Shown: positions 1 through 10,700 of the stretch, in pieces
How the letters are laid out: every line of letters begins with the position of its first letter
Position numbering within the stretch: position 1 is the stretch's first letter
NCBI GenBank assembly: GCA_002751075.1
Contig: NAOQ01000505.1
Location: 21,556-49,830 of the forward strand
DNA from: Ichthyophonus hoferi
Lineage: Eukaryota > Opisthokonta > Ichthyosporea > Ichthyophonida > Ichthyophonidae
Reading direction: 5' to 3'
Length of the DNA: 28,275 nt
The notes under the pieces: model-generated
What the model was told of the DNA's origin: nothing
Databases searched by the model: none
What the model saw: the letters and a program-made list of their open reading frames with translations, nothing else
Position numbers and translations under genes: made by a program

Positions 1-364
1 ATGTTTTTTTTTTAATGGCTTATTCCATTTTCAGCGGCTTCCTATTCAAATATGTATGTATATACATAAAGACGTTTCAGTATTAAGCTTACTTAGAACT
101 TGTGAATATACTTATGCAGTATAAAACATAAAAATATTGGCTAAGAAAACTTGGTAGTAAAAACTATTCAAATACAGCCTAACCTGTTCAAATTTAGTTC
201 CAAATTTGATACATTATAGCTGTTTCCAACACAAAAAAATGTTGTATTAGCATGTAGGACCTTCAAAGGAAAATAATAATTCTTCAACTAGATTGGAGTT
301 GACAATCGCTTTAAAAGTTAACTTGCTATTAATGCAAGACTCATCTATTGATTTCAGCCTGAGG

Positions 365-515
365 AATAGTTATCTTAGGCATGTTCTGGGTAGCAGCCGA
401 TTAATACTAACAGAAAACTTAATATCAAAACTATATAGCTTTTACTTAGTAATCACTATAGAATCAAGAGCTCTCAATCTGTCCCAGATAGAATCTCTTT
501 ATATTTTCTGTTACA
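365..515 (+). repeat. AT-rich dispersed repeat, copy A
   Basis: Shares a long diverged alignment with 1694-1850. Common anchors are agttatctta, ctatatagct-ttt, and gaatcaagag-ctcaatctgt-ccaga, followed by tatattttct. No open frame, tail or terminal repeat that would name the family was found. Unclassified; a SINE or a non-autonomous DNA element is possible. Confidence 0.5.
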
Positions 516-1365
516 AGATCGTTAACTCCGAATGAACTTGTAGTTGAAATTGGTTTGTCGATATATAGTTTGCAAGCACTTATATTAGTGTAGTGGCTAA
601 TAAGTCATTTAAATAAGGACAAGGTAATATGATATTATCGAGGTAGGATCAGACATTCCTAATGGGTCTCTTCAATCTTTCATAGATTGTATTAGCTAAT
701 AAGAATATTTATGATGGTTCCATTTAGACTATTGAACACAGTTATACGGGCGTTAACCAAAAAACAACATCCGCAAAAAAACGAAGTGTTTAAGAAAACT
801 AAAATAAATAATAAATGACCCGTTCACACATACGCGGCAACGCATGGAAAATACGAAGGCACTCGTAGTACACAAATGTTTGCATTTATTTACTTAACTA
901 AACAATATCACAATATATAATATATATGTATGTAATAATCCCATCGTTATTGTAGCATCTAGTCCACCGTTGGCATTCGCACGCGATAACCAGTGTTCAG
1001 ATCTCTGGCTCACTCAGAAGTCTGAGAACTACTTACTAATATTAAATAGTAATAATAGTTATTATTTACATCGTAATATAACACTCCTTACTGATTGGTC
1101 TCATTGTGCAATTTCCAAATTAGTACTTAATTGAATCAAAGCATTGACTCCCTCTGAATTAAAAAAGAAATACAATTACTACAGCCAGTTACCTAGAGAG
1201 TCGGTATACGTGATTCCCTTTAGAACCTCTACCATAACAACTGAGCCTTAAGGACAGATCAGATCAAGTGACTATTACTACCACTGGCCCAGCAAAATCA
1301 ACTACTGTACAATATTTAATTGGTAATCTCGAAGCCTGTGGGCAAGTTATTAGAACTACCACAGA

Positions 1366-1500
1366 TGCCTATATTTTCTAAATATAGGATTTTATGTATA
1401 TATATATATATGAAATACTTCAGAACATGACACTAATTATTTAGATAACTATAACTATAGTTACTTTTTTGATGCTGTATATGTAGTTATATTTGACAGC
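1366..1500 (+). repeat. AT-rich dispersed repeat, copy B (3' part)
   Basis: Starts tatattttctaaatatagg, has gaaatacttcagaac, and then ataactataactatagttac. It matches the right half of copy C and the reverse complement of copy D. The palindrome-like core aactataactatagtt is shared by B and C. Confidence 0.5.
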
Positions 1501-1689
1501 ATATGAGTTATAGAGCAGCCTGGGTAAGCTTTTGGGGCCTATCTAGTAATCAGTTGTTGGAAAATAAGAATAAAAAAAGAAAAGAAACAAATCCGAATCA
1601 GGACTTACACTGTCTGACCTTGAATCCTGGTATGTTAACATTCACCAATGAGTAATAGCATATAGGAGGCTGTTACTGCCGATTTCAAC

Positions 1690-1960
1690 ATGTATAGTAA
1701 TTATCTTAACCATATTCAGAATGGCAATTGACTATTAGAAACAGAAAGCTGGGGATAAAAACTGTATAGCCTTTGCTTGATATTACTACTGAATCAAGAG
1801 TCCTCAATCTGTTTCAGACCGAACTTCTATTCTATATATTTTCTAAATTTAGCCTTTTATATATAGAACACATCAAGACCCCGTATTAATTAATTAGATA
1901 ACTATAACTATAGTTACGTTGCCTACGTTGTATATGCACCGAAATTGGACATAATACTCA
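1690..1960 (+). repeat. AT-rich dispersed repeat, copy C (longest)
   Basis: Joins the left part seen in copy A (attatctta to ctcaatctgtttcagacc) and the right part seen in copies B and D (tatattttctaaattt to ataactataactatagttac). This shows that A and B are parts of one family. The copies are clearly diverged, so the family is not recently active here. Confidence 0.5.
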
Positions 1961-2952
1961 TGAAGTTTTTGTTAATTTTGATTTCAGATCTGCATATACA
2001 TGTCTATATTTTTTACTTACTTTGTTATTTTCGATTTATTGTGATATCATGTGAACACATGGTTTTGTAAGGATAGAATGCTCTGCTAATTTTTATATGA
2101 GAAGAACCACAACTAAGTCCTTTTTTACAAATCTCTTCTGTAACGCACGGTGAGTGTTGCATATATGCTTACGTTTTAACACTGCCTATTGCCACTAAAG
2201 CTTCCATACGTCTGTAGTAACTATATTGCAAGCCTAAACCTAGACTCCATAAAGTATATAGGTCAAGTAAAATATGCAAGTAACTATATAATGCATGTGC
2301 TACATAAATGTTGAGATGAGTCTGTGTAGCTATTATTTCAACCATTGCTGAAGGGAAGCCAAAATGGCAAGTAGAGCATTGAATAAAAGGCAAAAGAACT
2401 TTATTGAGCAGGATTGCAAAAAAACAAAAAGGAGATCTTATTTATATGGAACCTTTTTATAGTTTCTGTTTGTAGTATACTATATATAAAAAAATTATTT
2501 CATAATGAGATTGTTGAATAATAAATTAGACAAAAAATATAGGTAACCTACCCCTAAGTAATTAATTATTTTATACTTTAACTGCTTGTCACCCATACTG
2601 TTTATGTACTTATCAATATTCTACAGTAGTACCAATACAGTTTTTAAAATTACTATTCTCAATTAAAGGCGATAATTAAAATGCTACTAATCACCAGATG
2701 ATATGTAAATACTTTTAAATATAAAAGCATTTTACTTAACTAACCCTGCCATAGCATCTCTGTCATCATTAGAATTGCCAAAAAGGGATATACTCGGAAA
2801 CGGACTGAAAATTGTTAAAAATATTTGGTATAGAAAAGGTAATATATAAAATAACGCGTACATATTGTAATACTCATTTATTTTCTAGATTTATATTATT
2901 TTCGCATTTTAATCTTCAGACTTTAATCATGAACAATTTCTACCTAAAAAGG

Positions 2953-2958
2953 AAAAAA
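2953..2958 (-). terminator. RNA polymerase III terminator of tRNA-Val
   Basis: Six T in a row on the minus strand, starting 6 nt after the discriminator base. This is the usual pol III stop and supports an active tRNA gene. Confidence 0.75.
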
Positions 2959-2963
2959 TAACC

Positions 2964-3036
2964 AGGTCCTGGCGGGGGTCGAACCCGCGACCTACTCCGT
3001 GTAAAGGAGACGTGATAACCACTACACCACACGACC
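2964..3036 (-). tRNA. tRNA-Val, anticodon UAC
   Basis: A 73-nt cloverleaf reading GGTCGTG at the 5' end and CAGGACC plus a T discriminator at the 3' end. The anticodon loop is TTTACAC, giving anticodon TAC (valine). The T arm is GCGGG / TTCGACC / CCCGC, a perfect 5-bp stem. The A box (TGGTGTAGTGG) and B box (GGTTCGACC) are intact, and the body closely matches animal tRNA-Val(UAC) from memory. Oddities: a G5:G68 mismatch in the acceptor stem, a T27:T43 mismatch closing the anticodon stem, and T rather than the usual A as discriminator. No CCA is encoded, as normal for eukaryotes. A 6-T run follows at once. It lies about 0.4 kb past the likely 3' end of CPS. Confidence 0.9.
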
Positions 3037-3404
3037 CGATATGTAAATTGTGACTTTAAATATCATCATAAAGTTAGTATCACATTGTGATATTTCTATA
3101 TACAACATCTACAGTTATACTCGCATACATGAAACTATAGCCTCACAGTTCAAGCAGAGAAAATGATATTTTAAGCATATTAAAATACAATACACTACAA
3201 TATAATGATATGGTTTCTAGTATTACGATATACGGATTGTCGGCTTAGCTGCATATTTTTGATTACTTTATCATGATGCACTACTTGATAACATAGCGAA
3301 AGGAAAATATGTCATTTTCAAATCTTTAACTAGAATATAAGTAACTTATTTTTATAGTTGAGAAGTTATATTATTATTAAAATAGAAATACAAAATTAAT
3401 GAAT

Positions 3405-3410
3405 TTTATT
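3405..3410 (-). terminator. Candidate AATAAA polyadenylation signal of the CPS gene
   Basis: AATAAA on the minus strand about 340 nt past the CPS stop. In the hand-read sequence it is the clearest signal between the stop and the tRNA gene. A T-rich stretch follows. AATAAA is common by chance in DNA this rich in A and T, so this is only a candidate end of the 3' UTR. Confidence 0.35.
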
Positions 3411-3750
3411 CTTTTCTTTTTGCTCAAACATGACTTTAAAAGCCATTTCACCAAACCAAACCAATAATAACCACTGGTTACTCGTCCTTTGCATTAAATG
3501 TGACATTGGACATCAGGGTACAACAAACCATTTTAAAAGAAAAAAAAAAAAACATATTATAATTATCTAGTGCATGCATGATATATATACTGAACCTTTG
3601 AAGATCTCTTGCATGCTCGACATTACTTATTAGTTAACACATAAAAACATAACCCGGTTGCACCGCCTGCGTCTATGCTATTTCCTATTTCTTTCATTGT
3701 AATTGATTAGTACTAACTTCTTGCTCCATTGTCTGGTAAGCAATACCAGG

Positions 3751-4710
3751 CTACTGTGTAGAATCCTTGTTATTTACATAACTATGCCATGGTAGGGCTT
3801 GGCTCGCATCTGAAGCAGAGTCATGTTGGGAAAGGGCATCTACAAACATAACTGCCAGTCGGTTATTGTTGATCAGGGCAACACCATGATCTACTGCCAT
3901 TCGACGAAGGATGTAAGCGGAATTAGTCACAGTTTTAGCTTTATCCATAGTCATATCAATGCACATATGGATATCGCCCCTTGAAAACTTGGTTTTAATA
4001 TTGGACCAGCCTTCAGGCCCTTCACCATCCAAGATATTTACAGTAACACCAGAACCCTATAAAGGAATAAAATGCGTTAGGTTTAAGAAGCAAAGTTTCT
4101 AAAGAGTAGAGAAATAAGTGATATATATTATGACCCAAATATAGCACTCCACAAACCAAATCTACAGAGTGATCATTGCATGTGTCATACGCAAGTACCT
4201 AATTCATGTATCATTATAGTACGTATTCTTTACTTTAGCTAATCGCGATATAAGAACTATTAACTTTGAGTCCCATATACGCTAAGGTGCAATTTATGCA
4301 TATGTTGCAGTTACCTAATATACTATTAAACGACTTAGCTCCCAGTAATGCACGAGACAAGTTTTGCAAGATCGATTCTCTATTTTATACAGATTGATTA
4401 ATAGTAGACTATTACACAATTCATTATGCCAACTGAAACAAAACAAACAAAATAAGAGTGCATTTTCCAAATGTGTTTAAGACCATAGTTCTCATTTTGT
4501 GTGCATTTGAATATTCCTGTGTATGGGAATTTGTGACTATCGTTGTTATAGACAGGCAGGAGAGATACAGATAGTACCTGTATTTGTTCTTTAATACTTG
4601 CATCACCATAAAGTATAAACCCCTTGGATGATAATAACTTGAGCACATGGTCTAATTCTTCAAGCGGCGTCTCATCATCTTTCATAATAAGTATGTTTTT
4701 CTTGGGTAAC
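3751..4710 (-). CDS. CPS1: CPS exons 20-21: C-terminal MGS-like allosteric domain without the known N-acetylglutamate site
   Basis: Residues about 1382-1527. In CPS I/III this domain binds the essential activator N-acetylglutamate; in CAD it binds UTP and PRPP. Framework stretches align clearly with human CPS1 ([11 protein letters not shown], then [11 protein letters not shown]). Human contact residues, numbered from memory, are Thr1391, Thr1394, Trp1410, Asn1437, Asn1440 and Asn1449. The aligned residues here are Asp1418, Ile1421, no Trp (Leu, Asp or Gly), Asp1460, Met1463, and Ser1472 or Ala1473. Lys1444 is kept as Lys1467. The CAD effector residues are not recognisable either. The tail after DALSQ is rich in Ser, Asp and Asn and ends at TAG (3751-3753). 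The domain is present; the loss of NAG control is inferred from a hand alignment. Confidence 0.85.
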
Positions 4711-7700
4711 CTATACACGTTGGAGTAATGTTAGATGTAGCTCCTACAAAGAATGCAATATATCATTTAAGTTTATTGTTCGGGCTATATACTCTATAAA
4801 AACCAACCAACTCAATTGCTTTGCGTAAATATAATTCAATAAAGTACAACAATAGAGTCTAAAGCAATATTACTTTACTTATTACACTACATAGTGATGA
4901 ATGACTTATTCTAGTTAAATAAAAAGAGTATACATTCAATATTAAATCACCAGCTTATAAAAGTCAATAAAATAGGATTAGGAAACTATAGAAGTATCAA
5001 AGTATAGCCAAAAAATTGCAAAGAATTGCAATTTGCATTTTTCTTATTGAAAAAAAGGTTGACAAATGTAAAAGGTCACAATGTAAAGTAAAAAGTATAA
5101 AGTTAAATCATACTTAAATCCATGAACTGATTGCAGTGCTTTGAAATATGCCTCGTGTGGAGTGGTGCCAAAAGCAGCTACCTCACCAGTAGATGCCTGG
5201 AAAAGGATAAAGGCAATGCATGAAATTAGAAATCTCCTCAGAACACATAGACACACTCATCCATATATAAATATATATGTGTACACAATATATTAGACAC
5301 ACTGCTAATTAATTTTCGTATACCCAAATATTGACACTTAACACTATAATACTGCATAATCGTACGGTATGTTAACCCATACTAATCACACCTCTCCATC
5401 AATGGAGATAAAATTGTTCTTAGATTTGGAATAAAATACTATATCAAATAGGTGAACCAAGATACCAACCCTTACCATCTCAACTCCAAGCTTAGGATCA
5501 GCACCAGCCAGACGTGTAAAAGAAAACTGGGAGACCTTCACGCCATGGTATCCCCTAGGGATGGCCATAATATCTTCTCTGGGTGGAAGGGGTGGGAATG
5601 GTTCCTCTGTATAAAGGGAAGTTGGTTTGGAAAGAATTGACTCGGTAGCAATATCAATAAAGTTACGTCCCAGAACCTTAGATACAAAGGGAAAGGAGCG
5701 GGATGCGCGTAAGTTACACTCAATAACTTTCAGTGTTCCGTCAGGGCAATCAAGGATTTGCAAGTTGAATGGACCGCTAATCTGAAGCCCGGCCGCTACC
5801 TGCAGATAATAGATAAGTCGTTAAATAAAAATAAGTCGGGAGCAGGAGAGAAAGAGAGGAGAGAAAAATAGTGTAAATAAGATGTGTGGATAGGTGGAGA
5901 AAGGGTAAAGTAGGAACGAAGAGTACGATTATAGGGAAGCAATCAAAATAACAAAAGGAAATAGGATAGAATGAAGAATTGGTGAGCATATCGGTTGCAT
6001 CTTATAATATATTTTGTATATATTTTGTAATTTTTATATATATATCTAATAAACCCAACCAAGTACTAAATAATGTGCATAGAAAATGAAAATAGAATAG
6101 ACCACGTATTTTTAAAGTATCATTTTTACCACAAATATGCTAATATATAAAACGTACACACCTTACATGTGATACCTTTCAACCGGGTCATAGTGTTATC
6201 ATTGATATTCATAGGCGGAAGTACCAAGGTTGCATCTCCACTGTGTATACCAGCTTGTTCCACATGCTCTGAAACTGCATGTACCATTACTTCTCCATTC
6301 CTCGCCACTGCATCAATATCAATTTCTTTGGCCCCCCTTACAAACTTGGTGATTACAACAGGGTTTTCGGGAGAAACTGTAGTGGCCATATCAAGATATC
6401 GATGAAGCTCTGTCTTCTTATACGCTACGTTCATAGCCGCACCAGAGAGCACGTAGGAGGGCCGAATTAGTACCGGGTAACCCACTGAGAAAGGAGAGAG
6501 TAGATGAGAGAAGGAATTAGTTTCCATAATGTCTATTTGCTAAGTTGTGATTGGAAATGTACAAGGACCACCCTCACCATATATACCCAATATACATGAG
6601 AGAAAGCATTTTCATTCACACAGTATTACACATAATAGGATCAATCGACAGTATATTTAAATACATTATTATTGCACTTTATTCACAGATAAGAATGTCG
6701 AGGGTAGGGAAGGAATCAATAAACTTACCGCTATTACAAAACTGCTCAGCCTCATCGATGGACGATAGCTCAGCCCATGCAGGTTGATCAACGTCTATAC
6801 TATCAAGAAGCCGTGAGAACTTGAATCTATTTTCGGCCATATCAACCATTATTGGGTGGGTCCCTAGTACATTAGCCCCTTCACTGTGAAGGCGATTGGC
6901 AATGTTTTGAGGCTGCTGTCCTCCCATGCAGGTAATTACGCCATCAGCCTGCTCTCGTTCATATATGTCGAGCACACGCTCGGCTGTTAACTCTTCAAAG
7001 TAGAGTCGATCACACTGTGGGTAGGAGAGATAGAAAATAAGAGTGAACAAAATAGGAAATGGAATTGTTTTAGTTAAGTGGAAATAGCTATACATAAGGA
7101 GTTGGCATCATGACGTTCAAGGAGGATGGTTATTCGATGGCAGGAGGCGATGAATGGAGGTTGTGGGGGAGGTAGAGAAGGAGTAAAGGAATTAGTAAAG
7201 GAAAAGAAATTAAGAAGAAATGATATTATGACGCAAGTTATTTATGGAGCGAAAAATACAATGGTGTACAACAAATGTAGAGGTGTGCATATACTTGTCG
7301 GTGCTTGTAACCATTTATATAAATATTTATAAACTTTGAAGTACATATATTTACTTATTATTATACATTATTGCTGCACAATGGTTTCATGATTAAATGC
7401 ATGTTTTGCAAAGGTGTTAAGTGGGTTAAAATGGCCCCTGTATATGTATATACAAGTAATAAGCAAACAAAAACATACTGTGGCAAGACTAGATTTTAAA
7501 TGCATTTATATATGCAACCTTATTTATTACCTCATCATAGTCAGTAGAAACAGTCTCAGGATTGTAGTTAATAATGATAGTCTTCTTTCCCATCTCCCGT
7601 AATGCGCGAATAGTGCTGACTCCACACCAATCAAACTCCACACTACTTCCTATGCGGTATACACCCGACCCTAATACCATTACCCCCCGATCTCCGAAGG

Positions 7701-10700
7701 TGACATCGTCAAAGTTGCCATTGTAGGTTGTGTACAGATAGTTAGTGTCGGCAGGGAATTCACCAGCAAGAGTATCAATCTGTGATCAGAAAGAAAAATG
7801 AAAGGGAATATAGAGAAGCAATGGTATAGAGATTGTAGAAAAGTGCAGATAAACATAAAATAAAAAGGCTTGAAGTATAAATAGATAGAAGAAGAGATAG
7901 AAGAGATTGAATAGTGACATAGGTAAATATTAGGCAAGAGAAGATAGGGTATATATTAGGATGCCAGTACTCTAATAGGTAGACTATATTATATCCTGAT
8001 ATTAAAATTGTAACAGAGTACAGGAAACTAGCCGCTTAAAAAAGACAGAATAATGTAAAATTAAAAAATTGTAGCAGAATTGTGGAAAGGAAAAGGGTTG
8101 AAAAAATACAATATTACACGAAAATTGCAATAAATCAAGCCATATAAATCTTTAGAGACTAATAATAGAAAATAAAACACAAAATAGGCAAATAAAGCGG
8201 GGAATGCATGGTTTATAGATAGACATTTGTGTTAAATCTTGAATAAAGCCTATTTACACGTATGTCTGTATGAATTGGTTCAAGTAATTAAGGGGTTACA
8301 AGATTAAAGGACAAGAACTACAAACAATGTTGCAAAACATAGCCTGTGCAAGTATATATATATGCTTATGTTTGTGTGTGCTCATATATATATATTTATT
8401 ATCATATGCAAATATATTTTTGTATATATGTCATCTACACGAACTTTTCGATTTGAACAAATTAATACGCAAATACGTTCATATATAGATAGTCATACGA
8501 AAATGTACGTGCATATATTTAATTGTATATAGTTTTTAATTATGGTGTGTTGTCTAATTATGTAAGTGTACGTATGATAATATAATGTAGAAGTAGCATA
8601 GGCCAAATAAAGGGTTAGGCACAGTGATTAATGGAAAAATTAAAGATAATTGTTTATTGCATTTGCTTGTTGTCTCTAGTATAGAAATGTTTAGAGGAAT
8701 AAATAAGATTATAATTAGATACGAATAACACAAGTAAATAGCAAATGAATTAGTAAAAAATAAACAGAAAACACAAACAAAATGATTAAATAGATGCCCA
8801 ATAGAGCATAAACAAATGAGTAGAAAAAATTAAGTCTACACAAAGAATTTGTGCATACCTGCTTCACACTCGGAATAATTCCGGCTGCCTTGCGGCTTTT
8901 GCGAACTTCAAACTCGGAAGAGCCTAGAACTAGACCAATTTGGGCATCACTGAAGCCGTGTTGTTTTGACTGACGCATTATATCAACTGGAATATTATCA
9001 AGTGTAAAAGATTTAAGACTCTTCTCCATGTTTACCTACATATATGGGTTGGAGTTAGGGTTGGAGTGTAAAGGCATGAATATGCATTTATAGAAATATG
9101 AACAAGTGCAAACGGCTAGTCTTTGTCTGGTAAGTTGGAGTTCAATGAAGCAATACATCTTTTAATGATACTTTTGGCCTTAACACAAGAGAATGCTTGT
9201 AAATATACGTACAGCTTAGGATGATTAAAAATATTAGGTGATGGGGATGGTGATGGGGATGAGTTGGTTCAACTATATTATATTTATTATTATTATTTCT
9301 AGCTGTATATATTGTATATATATACCAAAACGTAATGATTAATAAACAAATACAGCCACTTTTGAATATACATACAGTTAGAATAATATGCGAAAACAAA
9401 TACAGAAAAGAGAGAGAAAACTAAGGGAAAAAGAGAAGAAGATACGCACAATGTTCTTCAGCTTGTTCAAAAACCACTTGTCAATCTTGGTGATATCATG
9501 TATCTTATCTACACTGTATGATCTGTTGTACATAGCATCTGCCAATGCAAATATTCGTCTATCGGTTGCCTTTGCAAGTACAGTGTCCATATCTCCACTG
9601 TAACTTCCGGGAACAAAGCCCTGTGTCGATGGGTCAACCATTCGCAATGCCTTCTGGAATGATTCTTCAAAGGTACGTCCAATAGCCATAACTTCGCCTA
9701 CTGACTTCATGCAGCTACCAATCTGGTTGCTGACATGACTGAATTTGTTCAAATCCCATCGGGGTATCTAGAATAAGCGGGATATAAGACCAAGGATGTG
9801 TTAAAGAACATCAGATAAAGGGAGTGGCGTATTGCTGGTCAGTGGAGGAGAGGGGGAGAAGGGTAGGGATAAGGTACTACTGTAGCTTTACTACTTGTAT
9901 AGCAATATGATAGTATGTATAATAGTATGTATAATCGTAGGTACGTATGTTGAAAGAAAAATGGAGAGTGAAAACAATGAAATTAATAGATTTGCTAAGA
10001 AATTTCATATTATACAATTAAGCTCGCCAAAAAAGGCACGCTTTTATAAACGCATCCAATTTCATCTGAACTCTTGAAGTACACTTTGAGACAGCCAATA
10101 TATTGAAAAACAATGCACTATATTATGTCATACCTTAGTAACAATATAATCCAAACTCGGTTCAAAGCAGGCTGTAGTCTTATGCGTGACTGAATTTTTG
10201 ATCTCAGGCAGGGTGTACCCCAGGGCAAGTTTGGCAGCCACAAAGGCTAGAGGGTAGCCTGTAGCCTTGCTAGCTAGCGCTGAAGACCTGGACAGACGTG
10301 CATTCATCTCAATAAGACAGTATTCAGAGGTATCGGGGTTTAGAGCGTACTGGACGTTACATTCACCAATCACGCCCATATGCCGTACAATTTTAATGGC
10401 AGCGGTGCGTAGCATGTGGTACTCCTGTAGGGTGTCAAGGGAATAAAGGGGATATGGGGTGGTTAGTTTCTATGAGTGAGGGTGATAGAAAGTTATGTGG
10501 TGAAAGAGTCATTTAGACAGTGTTTCAAAGCTATTCCAATCTGCTGAAAGATGTGAAATTAGAAGTTACTTATTACGCAATCCTTATAACTCATATATCC
10601 TTAACTGCATTTTAGCTAAAATGCTGATGCCACCAAGCTATGGGCGCGCCATAATACTAATGTTGTACTATACTGTACTTTTCAAGTACATAATTTTAAC

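Larger units (their letters stand above)
1..2950. other. Gene-poor AT-rich stretch
   Basis: Apart from dispersed repeat copies A-C I see no gene. The longest frame is a 74-codon minus-strand one at 2169-2393, reading HLNIYVAHALYSYLHILL and similar. It has no flanking splice pattern or partner and is left uncalled. Short TA microsatellites occur at about 1397-1412 and 2479-2490. Confidence 0.6.

Noticed and set aside
2169-2393. 74-codon minus-strand frame with hydrophobic sequence
   Set aside because: Length is within chance, there is no splice context or family, and it lies beside dispersed repeats.
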